The translations under genes were made by a program, and so were the position numbers. From Prochilodus magdalenae (lineage: Eukaryota > Chordata > Actinopteri > Characiformes > Prochilodontidae): a stretch of 64,000 nucleotides of DNA. This document shows positions 12,906 to 25,092 of the stretch, one piece after another. The notes beneath the pieces are model-generated. The model saw only the letters and a list, made by a program, of their open reading frames with translations, was not told where the DNA came from and did not search any database. Where the stretch lies: assembly GCA_024036415.1 (NCBI GenBank), contig JAMWET010006776.1, positions 134,501 to 198,500 of the forward strand, in the 5' to 3' direction. Each line of letters begins with the position of its first letter. Position 1 is the stretch's first letter.

Positions 12906-13479
12906 TCTCAGTTTTGAGCCGTAACGAGAGGTTGGAGCATGTTCTTGTGATTCTGATGTTTTTGGATACCTCCACCGTCGGACGGGGTATGATGCGGTGA
13001 CTCCACCGCAGCTCGTGCTGGGTTTTCTGAGAGGTTGGGTTTGTTGTGGAGATGGGCTGCTCCTGGTTTGTTCTCTCCTGTGTCTTCAGGATCAGCTCCC
13101 TCTCTCTTGTTCCCTGTGGAGCTCAGTGCCTGGATACCCAGCAAAACACCACTGTACTGCCGCTGCCTTGTACATGTACAGCGTGCCGTGCGTAAACATT
13201 ATGTTTCTGTTGAGTGCTTCCCAACCACAGCGCATAAATAATAAATAATACAGACAACAACAACAGCAATAAGCCCAGTCCAGTCTGGGCTAGGTGTAGT
13301 TTATTTATGGAAAATGTTGAATACATGTATTATTAGTCTATAGCCCAAATATTTCTCTCCCCTCCCCCCCTCCCCTACATGACCTGAGTGTTAAGCTCCC
13401 TGTGGAAAGAAGAGACCTTTCCTCAAGGGGGGGTGGGGGGATTTTAAATCACCTTCATTGTACCTTTCCCAGCTCGGGT

Positions 13480-14052
13480 CGGGTTTACTCACCTGTCCCA
13501 GGTGGAGCAGGTTTGACTCACCTCTCCCAGCTGAGGTTGGGATAACTCCCCTGTCCAAGGTGGAGCAGGTTTGACTGACCTCTCCCAGCTGAGGTCAGGT
13601 TAGCTTATCTTTCCCATGTGAGGCTGGTTTCTCACCTTTCCAAGGTGACATGAAGCAGGGTTATCTCACCTGTTCCACGTGAAGTGAGGCAGGTTTAGCT
13701 CGCCGGTCCTGGGTGAGGCAGGTTTAGCTCGCCTGTCCTGGGTGAGGCAGGTTTAGCTCGCCGGTCCTGGGTGAGGCAGGTTTAGCTCGCCTGTCCTGGG
13801 TGAAGCAGGTTTAGCTCGCCTGTCCTGGGTGAAGCAGGTTTAGCTCGCCTGTCCTGGGTGAGGCAGGTTTAGCTCGCCTGTCCTGGGTGAGGCAGGTTTA
13901 GCTCGCCTGTCCTGGGTGAAGCAGGTTTAGCTCGCCTGTCCTGGGTGAGGCAGGTTTAGCTCGCCTGTCCTGGGTGAGGCAGGTTTAGCTCGCCTGTCCT
14001 GGGTGAGGCAGGTTTAGCTCGCCTGTCCTGGGTGAGGCAGGTTTAGCTCGCA
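13480..14052 (+). repeat. 29-bp minisatellite
   Basis: From about 13690 to 14050 the unit GCAGGTTTAGCTCGCC plus TGTCCTGGGTGAG repeats about 12 times with few changes. More diverged units (CTCACCTGTCCCAGGTGGAG and similar) extend leftward to about 13480. The gradient from diverged to homogeneous suggests expansion from the right side. Confidence 0.9.
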
Positions 14053-14474
14053 CAGCTGGCCGGGCTGAGAGTGACTCAGTAAGGTCCTGGTAGGTGGCCA
14101 CAGGTATTTGGAGGCATGCTGACTGCAGGATGATCGAGGTGGTCCCACAGATGGTCAGATGAGTCCATGTCTTGGGAATTACGGGTGATAGGGTAGTACT
14201 TGGAAGACTTGGTCATGCTCTTTTAAACAGTGTGGGGCATTTCTAGCCGTGTGACATGTGGTATTGTCTTGCTGGAAGATCCCATCTCATCCCAGAAAAC
14301 ATGTGACTTCCTTCATGAGCTACATGGTGCCGCAGTCGAAAGTAGTAAGTGGTCATAATAATGTGGCCACCGTTAATCATTATGCATGTACCTACTTGTT
14401 GGTAATGCTGGCAACGTTAGCATGTTTGATTAGCCTTTTCCAGGTGTACAGATGAAAGTCCAGCAGCTAATGAA

Positions 14475-14765
14475 GAATGGGCTCCTTGTCAGAGATTCTA
14501 TAGATGATTTCCTAAGCCTGTGTTTGCCTCAGAGCCTCAAAGGGACTTTCAGAAAGTTTCAGCTATACCCGGATACAGAGCTCAGGTTCCGGATATGTAC
14601 CTGTTGGAATCCAGTATGAGCAAAGTATCACTTGGTTTGGCAGAAAATCTCATTTACTTCCAAATTCATACCTGTTTGATGTAGTGACTTTCCGTGAGGG
14701 GGGGTTTAGAGGGTCCATGGTGGTGACTCTGTAAATTGCTCTAGAACGGAGCGTTTTGGGGGTTC
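14475..14765 (+). repeat. Dispersed family C, diverged copy
   Basis: This shares ordered phrases with the copy at 20505-20715: CCCGGATA, GAGCTCAGGTTCC, TGTTGGAATCCAGTAT, TTGGCAGAAAATC and a T-rich end with TTTAGAGGG. Similar fragments occur in the intergenic region, in b4galt3 intron 2 and in mtdh. The element class is unknown. Confidence 0.55.
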
Positions 14766-15607
14766 TCTTTTGATGGGCTTGATGTGGTTCCAGACAACGT
14801 AGCAGCTGTTTCAAAGCCCTCTGTTACAGGTTAGCTATGTTAGCATCTTAGCCGCAGTGCTCTTGAAGAAGCGAACCCCAGACGTGACGTTGTTGAGTGC
14901 CTACGTGTGGGGTAAAGGTGGTATGTAGATTTGATTAATTGATCAGGTCGGCACTTCAGATACTGATTTATCTGAATAGTGAATGTCTGTTTGCATACGT
15001 ACATGAATCCGGCTGCGTATCCGTCAGTGTGTGGAAAACTGATGTAGATCCTTCTTGTAAAGGATCATTATCTCGCAGCATTGAAAGGCTTTTAGAGACT
15101 AAGGTGTTTAGAGACTCTTGGGCAATGGCGTGTGCTTTGCGTGAAATAAAGCACCGGTGGCTTTTAGTATTTGCTTTACAAATACCTTCCACCCAAGGGT
15201 GCGCCCGGTCAGCATGGCCCTTACCCTTAGCCAATCTCTCTCACCCTCTCGTTCTCTCTCTGTGAGTCATTAGTCTCACTTCTCTGCTCTGTGACTCATT
15301 TAAAGGCAAATGCTGCTGATTTAGCTCAAGTCCTTTCAGCGTTTGAGATGTAAACAAAGTCATTCTGAGTGTTTGAATGAGGCTCAGCTTTATTTGCAGT
15401 GGTGGCGATGGGAACCAGGAACCTGGAACACTGTGAACCTACTGAGTTTTGTGTGGAATGTTGATGATGAGAAAATATTGGAAAATCTGAAAGAAGTAAG
15501 TTTAGTTTTCCTTGGGACTTTGTTTGGAAATCTCTTGAATGGACTTTAAATGGCCAAAGCCTTATTTCGTCTAGTCCAGCAGCATCAGCAGATGTATTCT
15601 CAGAGAT

Positions 15608-17562
15608 ACTTCTCCTGAGTTGGGATGGGGAGGGGGGGTATGGATGGTACGCTCTGAGTTGGGATGTGGAGGGGGGGGGTATGGATGGTACGCTCTGACT
15701 TTGGGATGGGGTTTGATGCTGGCCTCTGAATTTGGGTCAGGGAGTTTGGATGATAGGGTCTGAGTGTTGGATGGGGTTTTTGATGGTATGCAGTGAGTTT
15801 GGGATGAGGGTTTTGATGGTATGCTCCGAGTTTGGATGGCGGGGTTTGGATGGTATGCTCTGAGTTTGGTAAGGGGTCTCGATACTGGGCTCTGAGTTTG
15901 GGACAGGGGGTTTGGATGATAGGGTCTGAGTTTGGGAGAGGTTTTGGATGCTGGGCTCTGAATTTGGGATGCGGGGTTAGGATGGTAGGCTCTGAGTTTG
16001 GGATGAAGGTTTGGATGGTAGGGTCTGAGTTTGGGATGAGGGTTTGGATGGTATGCTCTGAGTTTGGATGGCAGGGTTTGGATGTTATGCTCTGAGTTTG
16101 GTAAGGGGTCTCGATACTGGGCTCTGAGTTTGGGAAAGGGGGTTTGGATGCTGGGCTCTGAATTTGGGATGCGGGGTTAGGATGGTATGCTCTGAGTTTG
16201 GGACAGGGTTTGGATGGTAGGGTCTGAGTTTGGATGGTACGCTCTGAGTTTGGGACAGGGTTTGGATGGTAGGGTCTGAGTTTGGATGGTATGCTCTGAG
16301 TTTGGGATGCAGGGTTAGGATGGTAGGGTCTGAGTTTGGTACAGGGTTTGGATGGTAGGGTCTGAGTTTGGGACAGGGTTTGGATGGTAGGGTCTGAGAT
16401 TGGGATGAAGGTAAGGATGGTAGGGTCTGAGATTGGGATGAAGGTAAGGATGGTAGGGTCTGAGTTTGGGATGAAGGTTTGGATGGTAGGGTCTGAGTTT
16501 GGGACAGGGGTTTGGATGGTAGGGTCTGAGTTTGGGACAGGGGTTTGGATGGTAGGGTCTGAGTTTTGATGGTATGCTCTGAGTTTGGGATGCAGGGTTA
16601 GGATGGTAGGGTCTGAGTTTGGGACAGGGTTTGGATGGTAGGGTCTGAGTTTGGGACAGGGTTTGGATGGTAGGGTCTGAGTTTGGGATGCAGGGTTTGG
16701 ATGGTAGGGTCTGAGTTTGGGACAGGGTTTGGATGGTAGGGTCTGAGATTGGGATGAAGGTTAGGATGGTAGGGTCTGAGTTTGGGATGGCGTTTGGATG
16801 GTATGCTCTGAGTTTGGGACAGGGTTTGGATGGTAGGGTCTGAGATTGGGATGAAGGTAAGGATGGTAGGGTCTGAGATTGGGATGAAGGTAAGGATGGT
16901 AGGGTCTGAGTTTGGGATGAAGGTTTGGATGGTAGGGTCTGAGTTTGGGACAGGGGTTTGGATGGTAGGGTCTGAGTTTGGGACAGGGGTTTGGATGGTA
17001 GGGTCTGAGTTTTGATGGTATGCTCTGAGTTTGGGATGCAGGGTTAGGATGGTAGGGTCTGAGTTTGGGACAGGGTTTGGATGGTAGGGTCTGAGTTTGG
17101 GACAGGGTTTGGATGGTAGGGTCTGAGTTTGGGACAGGGTTTGGATGGTAGGGTCTGAGTTTGGGACAGGGTTTGGATGGTAGGGTCTGAGTTTGGGACA
17201 GGGTTTGGATGGTAGGGTCTGAGTTTGGGACAGGGTTTGGATGGTAGGGTCTGAGTTTGGGATGGAGTTTGGATGGTATGCTCTGAGTTTGGGATGAAGG
17301 TTTGGATGGTAGGGTCTGAGTTTGGGACAGGGTTTGGATGGTAGGGTCTGAGTTTGGGACAGGGTTTGGATGGTATGCTCTGAGTTTGGGACAGGGTTTG
17401 GATGGTAGGGTCTGAGTTTGGGACAGGGTTTGGATGGTAGGGTCTGAGTTTGGGACAGGGTTTGGATGGTATGCTCTGAGTTTGGGACAGGGTTTGGATG
17501 GTATGCTCTGAGTTTGGGACAGGGTTTGGATGGTAGGCTCTGTGTTTTGGAAAGGCTTTTTG
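15608..17562 (+). repeat. 1.95-kb minisatellite, ~32-bp unit, with an internal ~330-bp duplication
   Basis: The core unit is TTTGGGACAGGGTTTGGATG followed by GTAGGGTCTGAG, with variants such as GATGAAGG for GACAGGG and TATGCTCTGAG for TAGGGTCTGAG. A block at about 16358-16688 recurs at 16804-17134 (446-bp shift) with the same order of variant units. This indicates a segmental duplication inside the array. The left end (15608-16000) is more diverged. It lies in the inferred 5' intron of b4galt3. Confidence 0.95.
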
Positions 17563-18679
17563 TTGGTACGCTGTGAGTTCTGGATGTTTTTGTGGTTATT
17601 ATTCTTGTGTTGCTGTATTTGTGGATATTAGGCTTCGAGTTTGGGCTGTTTGGATAATCAGTGTCTGGTGACGTTCCTGTGTCTCAGTGTTTGGTATTTC
17701 CCTGATATCTGGGGAATCTGATAGCTTTTTGTTGTCTAGTTTCGTGCCTCCAGGAAATCACATTTACCACCTCCCTCTCTGTAGCACGTGGAGTTCCACA
17801 GTGATTAATACCCCACAGAAAGATCCAAGTGTGCCACCATTTATACTTCATAGCATTGTGCAGAAGTTAGAGACCCCCGTTTGTTTACTTTATTGGCAGT
17901 GAAATCTGCAGACATATTTGCTTCTCACCATCAAAAGTAACCTCAAATGCATCCAATAGTGTTGAGGTTCTAGGAACCCCAGCAACTTCTGTCTGTGATT
18001 AGCAGATACTCTTCCTTTCCACAGTGCATCGTGAGGCGTATCGTAATCGGTAGTGGTATAATCAGGACATGCGACCGCGATGTGAAGTGACAGATGTTGA
18101 ATTGACTGCTGACCCAGAACTGCAGTAAGGGGGATGGTGCTGTGCTGTAGAAGCTTATGGGTCACAGCAGAGGCTGTATGTATATACACTCACTCCACTG
18201 CTCCTTGGCAGATGTGCTCCAGATGTTCTGAGCTGGAGCCAACATTAAGCTCCTCTGCTCTGTTCAGGAATCTCTGGCCTTTGGCTCATTTCATCTCCAA
18301 CTTCATCCTGCACTCGTTCTGTCTTTACTCGTCCTCCGAGGAACACCATGTCCCCCTTAAACCGCTCAGTGTTTGGTGTCTTTTGGTTTTTAGCTCTGGA
18401 GCGATGAGGCTAACAAACAATGGAACGTGCTGCAGTCAGCGTTGTGCTGATGTGGTGTCTGGCCTGCTGTTATGTATAAACACAGACTGAAAGTGCAGAC
18501 AAAATACAGATTTTAAGATGATGCTGCTGTTTTTAGCGGTGCTCATGTACGTCCCTGCTCGTTTAAAGTGCTCTGTGATAAGTTTGTGAGAAACCATAAA
18601 AGCAGGGACCTACCGGTATGAGAACTGTAGACTGATATACAATATTTATAAAATGCAATCTGCCAAATGTAGACATGTG

Positions 18680-19267
18680 GGGTTATACACACATCAGAAC
18701 AGCTGCACCCAGTAGGAGGTGTGAGAGTGCAGGTGTGTTGGAAAGGAAGATAAAGGTGACCAGGATCAATAACTGATGATAAATTTAGACTGATATGATC
18801 AATATTTATTGAGCTACACATACAGAAGTCTGTCTCTCAGTATGGCGTCGGGCCGCCGTGTTCGCTAACCCAACACGCCAGACGTCTCGGTATGGAGCTG
18901 TAGAGGTTCCTGATGGTGTCCTGTGATAATCCATCCCATGCAGCTTGAACATCCTCACACAGTTCCTGCAGATGGTGCGGTAGGGGTGGAGGTGGAGGGA
19001 CACCAGGCCTTCTGGACGTGTGACAACAAACCGTTCATCTTGGCGCTGACCACGGTGCCTCCACACACGGATTCGTTGGGCGTCTCCACCAAGACTAAAG
19101 CGGGACTCGTCACTGAAGATGACCCGCTGCCATTCTGAGTCACTCCATGACAGTCTGGTACGACACCACTGCAGTCTTTGGTGACGGTGACGTGGTGTTA
19201 AGGACAGTCGTGGTAACGGTCTGTGTGCAGGTAGTCCTGCGTGGTGCAGCCGTCTGCCGATGGTGCT
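18680..19267 (-). mobile_element. Tc1/mariner-like transposon fragment, defective
   Basis: The minus strand encodes broken pieces of a Tc1-type DDE transposase. One frame has the region of the second catalytic Asp (the phrase FSDESRF can be read) followed by RVWRHRGQ; another has the C-terminal WDGLSQDT-like segment. The central DDE portion between them is missing and the pieces sit in different frames, so the copy is inactive. A nearly identical fragment lies in opposite orientation at 32098-32690. Inverted terminal repeats were not found. Confidence 0.8.
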
Positions 19268-19639
19268 GTTGTTATTGTTACAACAATAAACCTAGAACCA
19301 TTCCCAGCTGCACGTTCGATTAAGACAGCCTAGTTAGTCCTGTTTATTTGGATTTGAAATGGTGAAGCACAAATATTTATTATATCCTGATTGTCATGCT
19401 TCCGGGTTCCTCCTCCATCTCTACCACACATCTGGACTCCAATCTCCCACGGACACGGCCAGGTGCACCCCAGTGGCCAGTCGAGTCCCACCATGATCAA
19501 GTTGTAATCACTGTCTAATCATGTTGCTAACCGAGCATTCTGTGTTCTCCGTCTGATTCTACTCGTGTCCTGATATCTTCCGTCGTTATTCCGGGTTTTT
19601 CTCTTTGCTTGCTCCTTTGGATTTGCCTGTTTGGACTGC

Positions 19640-19738
19640 TCCGGTCCCTGCTCCGATCCCTGCTCCGGTCCCTGCTCCGGTCCCTGCTCCGGTCCCTGCT
19701 CCGGTCCCTGCTCGGATCCCTGCTCCGATCTTGTCGCT
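19640..19738 (+). repeat. 12-bp minisatellite
   Basis: About eight copies of CTGCTCCGGTCC and near variants (CGATCC). All three forward frames stay open because the unit is a multiple of three with no stop. No protein is inferred. Confidence 0.9.
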
Positions 19739-20277
19739 CCCTTTGGTACGGTCGCTCCGGTATTTGTTTCTGCTCTTTACTGTTTGTACTGTAACTCTGC
19801 GAGCGTCTGGTCGGTCCTCCTGGTGTTACGCTGATATTCTCTCTAGGTATAAATGCAGGAACATAAACATGCTGCTATTCTGGAGTTCAATAAACAAATA
19901 TTGTGTCACATATAAACACCTGCTCGATGACAGTAAGCAAATATCTGCTGATATGATCTTATTGCTGCCTTTGAACCGCCAGATGTATGTAAATGTCTAG
20001 GATGTGAAACAGTAAATGCCTCGGTGTTTGCTCGTAGGGGTGATAACTGCTTTCGGGGTGATGAGTTAAAGTGATGTTCTTCACTTGTCTGAAGCCACAA
20101 ATGTCATGATGATAGTAAGCGCCCTGAGGGTTCCACCTCGACCTGTCCCCGCTGGGTGGGCTGTGTGGTTACATAGGTCTCTTCTTGGTGAGATGGTCAC
20201 CCCCCGCTGTTTGTGGGCTGAAATCCTGAATTTTGGAGCGGGTTAGATGTGCAGCATTAAGGTTCAGATGTTCAGCA

Positions 20278-20720
20278 CAGTGGTGGTGATGGGAACCAGG
20301 GTTCTCCATGTCTAGAACACGCATATAGACTTTTTATTTTCTATCTAAACCATCAGTGAACCTACACATGTCTTCTGAGTGTATATGGAATGCTGATGAT
20401 GGTTCTGTTTTGTCCTCCTGAGGGGATAGAATCTTCTCCACACTATCATAAACAGCGTCTCAGACACCAGGCAGCGTATTCAGAACCACCTCATGTAGGA
20501 ACTTTCTGTGAGGGATTTCGGTTTTCAGAGGGGGACGTCTGGTTTTAGGTAGACCCGGATATGAAGCTCAGGTTCCAGGAAGGCAGCTGTTGGAATCCAG
20601 TATAACAAAGGCTCATTTACATGGTTTGGCAGAAAATCCAATTTATCTCAAAATTTATAAACGTCTCATGTAATGAGTTTCTGTGAGGGAGCTTTTAGAG
20701 GGGGACCTCTGGTAACCTTT
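20278..20720 (+). repeat. Dispersed family C, longest copy
   Basis: The copy runs from GTGGTGATGGGAACCAGGGT through CGTATTCAGAACCACCTCAT to TTTTAGAGGGGGACCTC. Parts of it match 14475-14765, 33926-34205 and 48001-48190 (some inverted). No open frame or clear termini. Probably a non-autonomous transposable element. Confidence 0.6.
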
Positions 20721-20864
20721 ACCACCACTGTGAACCGTTCTGACTGTATCTAGAACAAAGTGTTTCACACCAAACCCGTCTGTTTCCATCTTAACTGCTT
20801 ATTTATATAGATCATAAATGGGTGTAAATCATCTTCAGCAACATAAAATACACAGATAAGTAAA

Positions 20865-20962
20865 GTCTCTGTCTCTCTGTCTCTCTGTCTCTCTCTGTCT
20901 CTGTCTCTCTGTCTCTCTGTCTCTCTCTCTCCCTCTCTCCCTCTCTCCCTCTCTCTCTCTCC
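20865..20962 (+). repeat. (TCTG/TCTC)n microsatellite
   Basis: A pyrimidine-rich run of TCTCTGTCTC-type units. Confidence 0.9.
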
Positions 20963-21734
20963 TGTTTGTCACCTGTTTACTGAGCTGTATGGGCGTGTAA
21001 TATTAGAGGCCTGAGGCCCTGGTGGTGCTGTTTATAGCCTGACCTTTGACCCCTCAGCTGATAGAGAGATTGGGTTGGTTCTGATACTGACCTCCGGGAA
21101 TGCTGAGGGAGGGAAGAAGGAACGCTGTTGGTTCTCATTGTGCGTTTTCTGTTCATCCTGGTTTGAGCAGGTTCTCCTGCCTGTTCTCCACGCGTCTCCT
21201 CACTTCTTCAGCTCCTGTGTCTTCACTTCAGCCTGAGTGGGCGGAGCTAAACTGCTGTAGGCTGTTTCCCTCTTTGCTGTTTTGTTCTTTCGGTTTGCTC
21301 TTTCTTTTTTCCACACTTTGTGCTTTTACTCTTTCGTCTGCTGCAGTTCCCTCTGCTCTTTTTTCTCTTCCCTATTTCTTTTGCTCTTTTGCCCTTTCTG
21401 GTTCCTTTAGCTGTTTCTTTTTTTTCTCTTTCTTCTCCGTTCTTTTGCCTGCAGTTTCCTCCACTCTTTTTTTTTTTTTCTTTTCTTTGCCCTTTTGCTC
21501 TCTCTATTTTGCACTCTCCCAGCTTCTTTCTTTGGCTTTCTCATTCTTTTGCACTTTTAATTATTTTCCCCCAGTATTTTTGTGGGTTTTCACTCTTTTT
21601 CAGTCTTCCCTTCTTTTGCCCTTTCATGTCTGTCTTTGTGAGCTGGAGGTTTGAGGTGAAGGTCCTATGAATATGACAAGTGGAATATATACAGATCCGA
21701 ATGTGTATGTAAATCCCTGAATGGTCTCTGGTCG

Positions 21735-21860
21735 CTCTGGGGCCACACTCTGCGGCCACTCTGCGGTCACACTCTGGGGTCACACTCTGGTCACTCTGCG
21801 CTCATGCTCTGATCATACTCTGGTGACCCTCTGGTCACTCTGCGATCACACTTTGTGGGC
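21735..21860 (+). repeat. Degenerate short repeat around CACTCTG
   Basis: Irregular recurrences of CACTCTGCGGTCACACTCTG and related words. Confidence 0.6.
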
Positions 21861-23235
21861 ACTCAGGACCGGTCAGTTAGTAATGTCCAGAATCAGAACA
21901 AGTGTCCTTGTTTCCCTGACCGCATGTTTCACACAGCACTTTGATGTCTTTGAACTCTTTTACTGTTTTATTGTCCTTTATCTTTACCACGCCATTTTTA
22001 TTTGTGTAGTTTTATATTTCTGTGTTCATAAGAAGCTGTATGTTTGCCGCGGTGTGTGAGGTGTTGTACAGTCGAACACCCTGTAGTTTAGCAGCCGTGT
22101 GCAGCCTGTGATGGACAGTCCACTGTGTCTGTTGCGTAAATGGCAGGAACGTCCTGCGCCACCTTACATATCCGCACATATCCAGCCTTATGAAGGATCA
22201 GTTACAGCACAGTCTGGGAGACCTGATCAGTCTCTCGAGGCAGAAGCTACGGGCCGAACTGACCCACACACTGGCCGACAGTATCATGATTATGTAGCTG
22301 CTGTGTGTTTCCTTCCACAGCTCCCAGCCGCGCTGCTGTAGGCCGGATTAGGATTAGCGCTGTCAGGGAGGCTGTTTTAACGAGCCTTAATTGATCTGTA
22401 AGAACAGTCAGAGACGGATTAAATAGACCCGTCTTAAAGCTGGAAGAAGAGGCGAGGGGTCGGCCCACAGTGCGGCTGTACTATAGGTATTGCTAGACCT
22501 GATCTGGAGACAATCCGGCACAATCGTTACCTCTGCCAGTTTCACGGCAGGGCCGCCCAGGGTGCACCTGGAGGCTGGCACCTTCAGAGCCCTGTTGGTG
22601 AGAGCACGACACGCTCCACTGACCTGTGCAGTTTCACTACTGCTTTTACCGGCACTTGTTACAAAGGGTTCCCTTCTCCTCTGGCTTTGTTCATGAGGTC
22701 ATTGGCGATTAGTCAACCTGGCCTCTGCTTTCATCACATAACTGTCTACTTCTCCACCTGCTGAAATCTGGAGTCATGTGACCCCTGATGGACGAAGCCT
22801 CAGAGATACAACCAAGCAGTACTGCAGCAAGAAGGGGAAGAAAAGCCAGAGCAAAGAAGGGAACTGAAGGAATGCTGCGTGACCACAAGTGGGCGCTACA
22901 GGAAACTGCTTAGAACTGCTGTGTAGCTAAATGCTACCGCTTTACTTCTCAGGCTTATTGCAGCCAAAAACTTCCTGTCCAGGAACTGCATGGAAAGCAG
23001 TGCAGACTGGCTCATTAGAGGATTTAGCTGAATGAGGAATGAAATGCTGAGCATTTAAAGGGTTAAAAGAGTCTAAAACCACCCAGAAAATCACCCGGCC
23101 TGCGTCTGGGAAGCGAGCCATGGGTTTGAACACGACCTCCTGTCTTTCCACTCCATCTCTGGCATTTAAAAGGAGACGGGGGGGAGGGGAGGAGGCAGAC
23201 ACTGTCTGTTTGTAGTTGGTATTAAGTGGTTGTGT

Positions 23236-23505
23236 GGAAATGCCCTACAACATTCAGATGACCACACGGTCATTCTGACAGACTGTAATACACTACAGGA
23301 AGTGTAGGGGGCGATACGACCCACACGGTCATTCTGACAGACTGTAATACACTACAGGAAGTGTAGGGGGCGATACGACCCACACGGTCATTCTGACAGA
23401 CTGTAATACACAGGAAGTGTAGGGGGCGATACGACCCACACGCTCATTCTGACAGACTGTAATACACTACAGGAAGTGTAGGGGGCGATATGTCCCACAC
23501 GATCA
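23236..23505 (+). repeat. ~59-bp tandem repeat, four to five copies
   Basis: The unit starts CACACGGTCATTCTGACAGA, continues CTGTAATACACTACAGGAAG and ends TGTAGGGGGCGATACGACC. One copy lacks four bases (ACTA). Copies are otherwise nearly identical. Confidence 0.9.
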
Positions 23506-23675
23506 TACTGTTAAATGAATAATTCTGAATATAAGAAAGAAAAACTTCAGTATGGCTCTCTGTGCAATCATATGTAAAAGTTTGTGCCCCCCAATGTAGC
23601 CTGAGCAAAACTTGCCACAGACTTTCAGGGTGCATAGAAATAGTGGAGTTCTGTCGATATCTGCACGTATTTGGT

Positions 23676-23730
23676 TTATTATTATTATTATTATTATTAT
23701 TATTTATATTATTATTATTATTATTATTTC
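23676..23730 (+). repeat. (TTA)n microsatellite
   Basis: A run of TTA trinucleotides with one interruption. Confidence 0.95.
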
Positions 23731-24443
23731 AGTCACTGGCACTGAGCTGATATTTGGAACTGATATTTGGTGAAGCATTTATGGTACAGACGTGCAGCTA
23801 AAATGGCTCCCACAGCACTTCAGGCACAAACAACTACGCAGCAGGATTCCGTACAGCTGCGTATATGTATCGGTATCTCTGTACACAATTCCAGACAAGA
23901 TTATCACTGCTTATCAGAAATGCAGACAGCTTTATACCTGAGTCTGAAGTTCAGCCGCTTATTCTCCATCTTCCTACTTTAATTTCCCTATCCCACTTTA
24001 AATGGGCTTTAGGCCTGAGGGGCCGGGGTGTACCTGCTTCACTGTCTGAAGGTCAGGGAGATTTACAGGAATCTGGTAAATGACCTTATTGGAATATAAA
24101 AGCTGATAAACGTCAGGTGCAGTTTTAACACACTGCTCCTATAAACCGAATGTAATAAAGCCTGTGTCTCACTATGATGGGGGAATAAGGACAGTTATGA
24201 GAACACTTCCATTTAAAAAGATCAAATGTTCGGTTTTCCCAAACTGCGTGTCTGGCGTTCACAGTGCCGCGTGTCTGGTTTGCCTTTACAGAGGGCAGTT
24301 TTGCCATGTACATGTAACACTACAATACTGACAGCAGCCCGGAATCCCCATGTTGCTTCATCAGCGGATTATATTCTGTATATTCCATATAGACTTTGTG
24401 CCCTAATAAGCTCACTGGCCCACAAAAATGAGTCCTTTTATGT

Positions 24444-24985
24444 GTTTAAGGTGGTAGTACCTTCAGGCTCCTGCAGATGGCGCTGCACAAGGATGATAGG
24501 CTATAAACCCCTGTGGGGTGTGAGTGACGGGATCCATAGATTGGGAAGAGGTGCTACAGTGCAGGGAATGTCTCGTTCCATGTGTGGAAAATGGCTCCAG
24601 AGCAGATGTTACTGATTGGCTAAAAGGAGGGACTGCATGTGGGCGTGGCCAAAGACCATAGTGTGAAGGAAGTAGCTGAATCTGCAGGTGTGTGGAAGCG
24701 TACGGTCATACGGGTCTACCAGCAGTGGATACAATCCCAGTCTACAGGGAATTCTCCTCGGACCTGTGCCAGGGAAGGCATCCACCACATCTGGACCAAC
24801 TGACCAATTCTTTGATGTGAGAGTGTCTGAACATTGATGCGGCTACATCCAGAACCTTGTCCAGTACATGCCTGATCCAGTCCCAGCTGGTACTGGTGCT
24901 GGTGGAGGGGTTACAGGCTGTTAGGAACGGTTCAGTCACAGGGGGCTCAGTTTTTGGTCTGGGGTGTTTTCTGACTGAGGGTGTT
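24444..24985 (+). repeat. Dispersed family A, copy 1
   Basis: This copy closely resembles 61757-62245 over several hundred bases (landmarks GTGTTTAAGGTGGTAGTACC, AGTGACGGGATCCATAGATT, ACGGTCATACGGGTCTACCA, CCAGGGAAGG). It is partly matched in reverse at 26336-26617 and 46440-46690. One frame, around 24670-24730, reads like a short helix-turn-helix segment, but stops interrupt all frames. Probably a defective DNA transposon; superfamily not resolved. Confidence 0.6.
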
Positions 24986-25092
24986 GATAACGCCTGTGGA
25001 AAAGATTCTTCACAGGCCCTGGAAGGAAATGCCGAAACAGGTCTGCGGTCGATTGCTAACACCTCCTCTTTTTCCTTTCCTTTGTCTTTCAG

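Larger units (their letters stand above)
4554..25092 (+). other. b4galt3: Inferred 5'-UTR intron of b4galt3, 20.5 kb, repeat-rich
   Basis: If the first exon ends at 4553, this whole interval is one intron or a few 5'-UTR introns. I find no coding exon with recognisable protein in it. Much of its length is tandem repeats and dispersed elements, annotated separately. The sequence between them (for example 8250-9600, 17570-18680, 21000-22950) shows no feature I can support beyond simple-sequence patches. A pyrimidine-rich stretch at about 21290-21640 gives spurious Phe/Ser/Leu-rich open frames. Confidence 0.45.

Noticed and set aside
21100..21670. 184-codon Phe/Ser/Leu-rich + strand frame, resembling a multi-pass membrane protein
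   Set aside because: It comes from a pyrimidine-rich stretch (TTTCTCTT-type words). A second frame over the same bases looks equally hydrophobic, so composition explains it.
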